A stretch of DNA of 6,499 nucleotides from assembly GCA_934444895.1 (NCBI GenBank), contig CAKSDA010000087.1, positions 1 through 6,499 on the forward strand, written 5' to 3'. A program made the position numbers and the translations under genes. The notes under the pieces are model-generated. The model saw only the letters and a program-made list of their open reading frames with translations. It was not told the origin of the DNA and did not search any database. Source of the stretch: an uncultured Eubacteriales bacterium. GTDB lineage: Bacteria > Bacillota > Clostridia > Oscillospirales > Acutalibacteraceae. Below are positions 5,140 through 6,499 of the stretch, one piece after another; positions within the stretch are counted from its first letter, which is position 1; every line of letters starts with the position of its first letter.

Positions 5140-5160
5140 AAAAATCAGTTAAAAATCAGT
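5140..5160. repeat. Short tandem repeat at the metI stop codon
   Basis: AAAAATCAGT occurs at 5140-5149 and again at 5151-5160, one base apart. The second copy includes the metI stop (TGA on the minus strand, 5158-5156). On the minus strand this gives TGATTTTT twice in succession. It is probably a small duplication. Confidence 0.5.
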
Positions 5161-5854
5161 GTTTGATTCTCTTATCCAACTTTGCCGCAAGATGATTTCC
5201 TATGCTTTGGAAGACCTGAACCATTAATACCAGTATAACGACAGCAAATATCATAACAAGATATTTATAGCGATAATAGCCGTAATTAATTGCTATTTTT
5301 CCAAGACCGCCGCCGCCTACGATTCCGCTCATTGCAGTATATCCCAAAATAGTGGTAATTGCTATTGTTGTATTTGTAATAAGGGACGGTATGCTTTCCG
5401 GTATCATAACCTTTAAAACTATCTGCATGGGAGAGGCGCCCATACTCTGCGCCATTTCAATGATGTTGGGATTGATCTCTCTCAGGCTTCCCTCAACCAG
5501 CCTTGCAATAAACGGGAAAGCCGCTATTACGAGGGGCACTATGCTGGCAACAGAGCCTACCGTTGTGCCGACAATAAGTCTTGTAAGGGGGAATACCATT
5601 ATCATTAATATGAGAAACGGAACCGAACGCAGAATGTTTATTATAATATCAAGTATTTTCATAACAGGTTTGGGCAGCGGATAAACGCCGCCTTTTTCGC
5701 CCACTACTAAAATTACGCCGAGGGGAAGTCCCAAAACCATAGCGAAAAATGTTGAAAGTATTGTTATGTATGTTGTTTCCCAAAGTGCAATAGGCATATC
5801 TGTTTTAAGGATTTCCAAAGCCTCTTTGACTACATCGGAAGAAAATATATCCAT
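5156..5854 (-). CDS. metI: Methionine ABC transporter permease MetI
   Basis: The membrane subunit of the MetNIQ importer for D- and L-methionine. The product is 232 residues, close to the usual size. It has about five membrane segments (roughly 27-51, 66-92, 97-118, 158-178 and 198-218) and the cytoplasmic EAA coupling loop EMAQSMGASPMQIVLKVMIP (133-152), which docks onto MetN. Other family stretches are ILRSVPFLILM and GGGGLGKIAINYGYYRY. The start at 5854 comes three bases after the metN stop. An AGGAGG (5871-5866) inside the end of metN lies 11 bases upstream, a somewhat long spacing. The gene is therefore translated from the metN message. It is followed by the terminator at 5075-5110, so metQ is not downstream in the same transcript. 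Confidence 0.95.
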   Translation of the reverse strand: MDIFSSDVVKEALEILKTDMPIALWETTYITILSTFFAMVLGLPLGVILVVGEKGGVYPLPKPVMKILDIIINILRSVPFLILMIMVFPLTRLIVGTTVGSVASIVPLVIAAFPFIARLVEGSLREINPNIIEMAQSMGASPMQIVLKVMIPESIPSLITNTTIAITTILGYTAMSGIVGGGGLGKIAINYGYYRYKYLVMIFAVVILVLMVQVFQSIGNHLAAKLDKRIKH

Positions 5855-5857
5855 TGT

Positions 5858-6499
5858 CTACTGCACCTCCTTAACAATAATATCGCTGTTATTTTCAAGA
5901 TATTTTATTGCTCTTTCAACCGTTTCGTTGTCATCCGGCAGACCCAAAAGCATGTTTCCGTAAACCTTTTCGCCTATACATCTTGTAGAGGCATATAAAA
6001 TATTTGCGGCGATTTTTTCATCTATTGCCATTTGGGTTATTACCGGTTCTCCGGCCGATGAGGAACCGTTGAATACAACCCTTATTGTTCTGATCCCTTT
6101 TCTGAGCGGAATGGTTCCTTTATCGGTTTCAGGGAAAACCAAATGCCTTGCGGCCTCGGATTTGGGATGTGAAAATACATCCGCAACATTTCCTTCTTCA
6201 ACCACTTTACCGTCCTCCAAAATAGCTACCTTGTTGCAAATTTCTTCAACAACGCTCATTTGGTGGGTTATTACAATTACGGTTATGTTAAGTCTTTTAT
6301 TTATGTCTCTGATAAGCTCTAAAATTGCATGGGTGGTCTTAGGGTCAAGGGCACTTGTGGCCTCATCGCAAAGCAAAACTTTAGGTTCTGTTGCCAGTGC
6401 TCTGGCTATTGCAATTCTTTGCTGCTGACCGCCTGAAAGCTGTGCCGGATATGCTTTTGCCTTATCCGGAAGTCCCACTATTTCAAGTAATTCCTCGGC
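5858..6499 (-). CDS. metN: Methionine ABC transporter ATP-binding protein MetN (partial, N-terminus outside window)
   Basis: The C-terminal 213 residues are in the window; with a usual length near 340, about 125 N-terminal residues including the Walker A loop lie beyond the right edge. Visible ATPase motifs, counted from the first in-window residue, are the signature LSGGQQQRIAIARAL (21-35), Walker B VLLCDEATSALDP (41-53) and the switch histidine in VITHQ (H79). The C-terminal NIL domain (about 132-211, RTIRVVFNGSSSAGEPVI onward) is the methionine-sensing regulatory domain that in E. coli inhibits the importer when internal methionine is high, so the same feedback is likely here. The frame stays open to the edge; the GTG at 6478 is internal, not a start. 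The gene is coupled to metI. Any SAM riboswitch or other leader would lie outside the window. Confidence 0.95.
   Translation of the reverse strand, partial: AEELLEIVGLPDKAKAYPAQLSGGQQQRIAIARALATEPKVLLCDEATSALDPKTTHAILELIRDINKRLNITVIVITHQMSVVEEICNKVAILEDGKVVEEGNVADVFSHPKSEAARHLVFPETDKGTIPLRKGIRTIRVVFNGSSSAGEPVITQMAIDEKIAANILYASTRCIGEKVYGNMLLGLPDDNETVERAIKYLENNSDIIVKEVQ
5866..5871 (-). promoter_or_regulatory. metI ribosome binding site inside metN
   Basis: AGGAGG on the minus strand, 11 bases before the metI ATG at 5854 and within the last codons of metN. This supports coupled expression of the two subunits. Confidence 0.75.

Noticed and set aside
5352..5684. 110-residue open frame on the plus strand
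   Set aside because: It is antisense to metI, whose membrane segments and EAA loop are unmistakable.
6069..6428. 119-residue open frame on the plus strand
   Set aside because: It is the complement of the metN signature, Walker B and NIL-domain region and has no ribosome binding site.
1..6499. CRISPR array, tRNA, rRNA, insertion sequence or phage genes
   Set aside because: No regularly spaced repeats, no tRNA-like cloverleaf or rRNA sequence, and no transposase or integrase motifs were seen on either strand.

Overview
The window suggests a low-GC, spore-forming member of the Clostridia (Bacillota). The two sporulation genes gpr and spoIIP lie in the order usual for spore formers. Ribosome binding sites are strong GGAGG types. 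A ferredoxin-type thioredoxin reductase catalytic protein sits next to thioredoxin, which fits a strict anaerobe. Nothing in the sequence allows a species call.

Layout. Positions 1-150 hold the possible tail of a plus-strand gene and a long stem-loop that covers the stop codons of two converging reading frames. Positions 149-2661 are a minus-strand sporulation block, read right to left: gpr (germination protease), a 351-base gap with a promoter and nested inverted repeats, spoIIP (engulfment peptidoglycan hydrolase), and a small unrecognised membrane or secreted protein whose ATG overlaps the spoIIP stop. Positions 2662-2960 are an AT-rich divergent intergenic region with a 24-base perfect palindrome and a good sigma-A promoter. 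From 2961 the plus strand carries a CNNM/CBS/CorC-type membrane protein (probable Mg2+ transport), then an FTR-like iron-sulfur thioredoxin reductase catalytic protein and trxA. Positions 4967-5155 are a convergent intergenic region with overlapping hairpins and a 36-base perfect palindrome that should terminate transcription from both sides. Positions 5156-6499 are metI and the C-terminal two thirds of metN on the minus strand (methionine ABC importer); metN runs off the window.

How the genes work together. GPR degrades the small acid-soluble spore proteins at germination, and SpoIIP remodels septal peptidoglycan during engulfment; both belong to sporulation but act at different stages. The FTR-like protein and thioredoxin form a likely electron-transfer pair (ferredoxin to [4Fe-4S] disulfide reductase to thioredoxin to target proteins). 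MetN and MetI are the ATPase and permease of one importer; the binding protein MetQ is not in the window.

No wholly new system is evident. The best leads are the small protein after spoIIP with its unusual start, the nested repeats in the presumed spoIIP leader, the clustered hairpins after trxA and their resemblance to the 104-150 hairpin, and the cysteine spacing of the FTR-like protein.
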